64,000 nt of DNA from Liolophura sinensis (taxonomy: Eukaryota > Mollusca > Polyplacophora > Chitonida > Chitonidae). The translations under genes were made by a program, and so were the position numbers. The stretch spans positions 4,277,991 through 4,341,990 of the forward strand of contig NC_088297.1 of assembly GCF_032854445.1 (NCBI RefSeq), given 5' to 3'. Positions 60,539-64,000 of the stretch are shown here, one piece after another. Position 1 is the stretch's first letter. Every line of letters starts with the position of its first letter. The notes beneath the pieces were generated by a model. The model did no database searches, was not told the DNA's origin, and was given only the letters and a program-made list of their open reading frames with translations.

Positions 60539-62252
60539 GTGTTAAAAGATAAGATGTTAAAAACGGTGACAGAAAACGAACCTGCAATCTCTTTTATGTT
60601 ACGGAGTGAACCCTATATTTGTTCAGAGACGGTACATGTACTTTGTACGGAGATTCTAAAGGTTAATAAAGAACAGTAATTTCCTGAAGGCAAATTAGAC
60701 GTGGGTAAGAAACAACATAGACAGCTTAAAAAAACAAAAAACAAAACAAGGAAATCAAATCAATATTTTTTTTTCTTCGCACCTGTGATCACTTTGTCTT
60801 TTAAGCACAGCAGAAAACGACCTCCTTTCGTTTGACGCACTCGTTGTTCGGTGTTATATACCCGGATCTTACTGGACTGAATCTGCCCCCGGCTTCTGTA
60901 AGCTGTATGTAGGCTTATATAACCCGGGTCTGATTAAGTGAAGATACACACAAAAAAACCTGCACTTGGTTATTCACCTGACGTCATAATTACTTTTTCA
61001 GGCTACCGGAAGCAACTCTTTGTATACAGGTGTGTACATGTGCTGACGAGTTAACCAGAGGTGTATCACTTGTTAGTGTGATGGTTTGTTAGCTTGAGGT
61101 TTGACGTCACTTTCCTCATTATCGTTTGATCATAACTTATGTTGTAGATGCTACCTTTAAGACGTTACTAAGACGTGCACAGGTGTGACTTTACCTGACG
61201 TATACATGACGTTACCTGCCGGACCTTTCTGCCGCTAGAATGACCGAGTCGGAAGGGTATGGGTGGGGGGTTTGGGGGTGTTTTATTATTGCAATAATAA
61301 AATATTATTGTTTTTATAACTATACTTCAACTACCGCTATATATACTACTAGGCTGATGATGACGGGTGGTGATGATGATGTTGTTGTTGGTGGATATGA
61401 CGATGACAATGACGACGATGACGAGGATTATAATGATGGCGTAGCCATTCCTCTACAGAAGTAAACAATAATGTTGACCGCTGGCTAAGTATAACTTGCA
61501 ATATTTTCTCTGAATAACATGTAAATCGTGTGAAAAAAAATGTGATCATTCTGTATCAGATGAAAATGTCGACGAAGCATCGTGATATTCAGGAAACGCG
61601 AGGAAATGCTTGGCTGTCGCCCTCATCTTGATCACTGCCTCCATTCTTCGTAGTCATCGCCTTAATCATCATAACTCTCGTCGTTGTCACTATAATTATT
61701 GTCACTATCGTCGGAGCCATCGTCATTATCACCGTAACTATATTATCAGTGATCAGTGTATACAAAATCGAACACTCGAGAAATTCTGAAAGGGAATGCA
61801 CGTATTCTTGCCGCTTTAGTTTCAACCAGTGTTTGTGCCCACCCCCCACCCCACCATCCCCTCCGCAAACGACACGTATGTCAAAGACACTAAATAATTT
61901 ATAGAGGTGTACTTTCAGATCTGCGAGGTTTATCGAAAGCACGATAGTGTGCCCAGGTCAAATGCCAAAACAAAGAATACATGTAGTAAATACTTCCACG
62001 TAATACTTATCCTGAAAATAGGAATGCACCGCTATGAACTTTAGCTTAAATTTAATCATTAACCGTAGACCTGCTATAATACATGTAACTATTTCACATC
62101 CAACCCAGGATACGGACGTTCTAGTTTCATCTCTTCATCCTTGGTGGTCTGGTCATGTTCCAGGGAGAAAAAAAAGAACATCAATATATGTATAGTATAA
62201 AATGTAAAGGGGACATCAGTGAACATATATGTCATTCCTTTATCATGAATTC
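60539..62252. other. No gene seen
   Basis: Non-coding apart from GAT-rich low complexity; two AACCCGGGT-like words near 60870 and 60925. Confidence 0.5.
61340..61450. repeat. GAT/GAC-rich low complexity
   Basis: GATGATGACGGGTGGTGATG and GACGATGACAATGACGACGA runs. A complementary ATCATC/GTCGTC-rich tract lies at 61635-61740, so the two could pair. Confidence 0.75.
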
Positions 62253-62456
62253 CTACAAATAGGCCTCTTTTCTATAGGTCTGAAAATCACAACCGAATTC
62301 ACCGGTTGTTAATGACACTGGCATATTTAAATATTGAATTTCCTTGTTTGCGTACTTGCCAGCGTTCAGTTCTCTGATCAACCGAATTAACTCCCTTTTT
62401 GTCAACGGAAGTCTGGATGTGGAACTCCGTCCAAAGATATAACACAAACAAAACAC
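62253..62456 (-). CDS. Unrecognised open frame near the right edge, possible exon
   Basis: Minus-strand frame of 67 codons with non-repetitive sequence including LPLTKRELIRLIRELNAGKY and EIQYLNMPVSLTTGEFGCDF. It could be the last exon of a gene whose body lies beyond the right edge, but no clear acceptor or poly(A) signal was found and no family is recognised. Confidence 0.2.
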   Translation of the reverse strand: MFCLCYIFGRSSTSRLPLTKRELIRLIRELNAGKYANKEIQYLNMPVSLTTGEFGCDFQTYRKEAYL

Positions 62457-62464
62457 TATTTACC

Positions 62465-62715
62465 TGCACAAATTACTGTATTAAATCCCTAGCAACATTC
62501 TTAAAATTAATTCTTTTAAATTTAACACAGTGTTATTCTTTCTGAGTCATGGTATAGATGTAATGCTATCAACAACACAGTAGCCGGCAACAAACTAACA
62601 GAAATATTCTGTAGGAATAACAGAACAGTTTCCAGCAATAAAATAATCTACCCTGCTACCACTCAGAAAAGAACATTTTCTGTGCAGTTTAACAGATTAG
62701 TGTTTTAGTGTGTAC
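62465..62715. repeat. CTGTTAA/AACAG-rich sequence related to the MITE-like element
   Basis: TTTAAATTTAACACAGTGTT, AACAGAAATATTCTGTAGGA and CAGTTTAACAGATTAGTG recall the interior and ends of 54973-55374. Termini were not defined. Confidence 0.4.
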
Positions 62716-62924
62716 ACAAATATACGCCCGCGAAAAGACTGTTGTACAAAGCCATTCATACTCGACGCCACTGAAGCGGTCTGTCAATACTCAAGGGAGA
62801 TGTCCCTCGTTTTTATGCACATATATGTTGAACAAGAGATCGGTGTGACAACTGCACTTTATACACAACATTTATCCTGCATATATTTTCATTCCCAAAC
62901 CACACTTTGCGTGGAAATACACAG

Positions 62925-63035
62925 CATTGAAAATACATGTAGATGTGTGTTACCCCCCAACAAAAATATGTGTGAAATAAATGTGAAGTACACGTTTGCA
63001 TGTGTTACAAAATACAGTAATAAAACACAAACTTG
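62925..63035. repeat. Dispersed AT-rich unit, copy 2
   Basis: GAAATAAATGTGAAGTACACG, then GTGTTACAAAATACAGTAA and TAAAACACAAAC; matches 44280-44425. Confidence 0.6.
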
Positions 63036-63086
63036 GGCTGAATCAAAATTAGGTAATTTATGCATATCAACCTAAGTTGTGTTGAT

Positions 63087-63093
<7 letters not shown>

Positions 63094-63164
<71 letters not shown>
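63094..63164. repeat. TA dinucleotide repeat
   Basis: About 70 bases of TA preceded by CA repeats. Confidence 0.98.
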
Positions 63165-63167
<3 letters not shown>

Positions 63168-63472
63168 CGACAGACTTTGTCACGCTTTGTTTCACTTTGT
63201 TACGTGCACTGTATCACAATTTGTCAAAACAGAAGTAACTTCTTTGGTCGAAAGTTATTATCGCAACAACTGCGTACGACATTTTTTTATCGTACATGTG
63301 TCATACGATATTTTGTTCGTGACTACTACCGTACCATTGTCCTATATGGGCGATTATCATCGACATTTTCATGAAACTGGGCACTGTTCAGTGTTGATAG
63401 ACTTCTGCTCGTGCTTATATCATTTTTATGTCATTTTTTTTTCATATCTGATTATTTCGCATATCCTTTGTG

Positions 63473-63795
63473 CGAAAACTGCTGTGTGACAAGCCTATTT
63501 GTGAAAACTGCTGTGTGACAAGCCTATTTGTCAAAACTGTTGTGTGACAAGCCTATCCATGAAAACTGTTGTGTGACAAGCCTATATGTGAAAACTATTG
63601 TGTGACAAGCCTATCTGTGAAAACTGTTGTGTGACAAGCCTATCTGTGAAAACTGTCGTGTGACAAGCCTATTTGTGAAAACTGCTGTGTGACAAGCCTA
63701 TCCATGAAAACTGTTGTGTGACAAGCCTATATGTGAAAACTGTTGTGTGACAAGCCTATATGTGAAAACTGCTGTGTGACAAGCCTATCTTTTGC
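63473..63795. repeat. 29-bp minisatellite near the right edge
   Basis: About 11 units of GTGAAAACTGTTGTGTGACA plus AGCCTATCT, with CCATGAAAACTG variants recurring at intervals. No gene is attached to it in this window. Confidence 0.93.
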
Positions 63796-64000
63796 CTGAT
63801 ACAGAAAACTGTTAAGTGTACACGTTCAAAACATAAGACTGAATAAAAAGCTAACTACCAAAAGTTAATACCTTGAACAACTGCTCTGCTTATGCTTTTC
63901 TGTCGATTTCTGTCGAATTGTTATCCATTAAGTGTTTCTATGGTGATTTAATTTCCATTTCAATACTTATTTGTCAGTAATTTAGATATCCGCGATCATT

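Noticed and set aside
50188-64000. A third peroxidase copy upstream of B
   Set aside because: None of the conserved blocks (GQFx[24 protein letters not shown]) were found on either strand.

Overview
This window looks like animal nuclear DNA, most likely from a mollusc or another lophotrochozoan. The basis is spliceosomal GT-AG introns, TATA promoters, dense tRNA-derived SINEs whose 3' tails read GAGTACGGCGTAAAACACCA, and many minisatellites. The phylum is an inference from repeat style; no taxonomic search was possible. One 200-N assembly gap lies at 7596-7795.

The only confidently coding content is a tandem pair of animal haem peroxidase genes, both on the minus strand. Peroxidase A runs from an ATG at 33355 to a stop at 13209 (13 coding exons, 717 residues). 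Peroxidase B runs from 50132 to 35906 (13 coding exons, 797 residues). Every exon junction was read by eye: each has GT-AG ends, the phases agree between the two genes, and both frames stay open. Both genes begin with a micro-exon of 11-14 coding bases just downstream of a TATATAAG box, followed by an exon that completes a signal peptide. The catalytic distal His, Arg and proximal His are present. The Asp and Glu that ester-link haem in myeloperoxidase-type enzymes are Ser and Gln in both genes. Gene B ends in a thrombospondin type-1 domain. The matching last exon of gene A hits a stop before that domain.

The introns hold unusual tandem arrays. Intron 3 of gene A is almost entirely a 47-bp satellite of about 100 units that starts at the 5' splice site, and each unit carries a GGGTGAGT donor-like motif on the sense strand. 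Intron 10 of gene A carries about 24 units of 36 bp that are themselves copies of the exon 10/intron 10 junction, most with CAG-GTGAGT. Intron 8 of gene B has about 19 units of 36 bp, most with a CACGTG palindrome, starting within 40 bp of the donor. These donor-anchored arrays are the most striking non-genic structure here.

Outside the genes (1-13,200 and 50,190-64,000) I see SINEs of at least three families with related tails, a TA-flanked MITE with a SINE nested inside it, foldback structures, a LINE 3' coding fragment, satellites and microsatellites, and no convincing complete gene.
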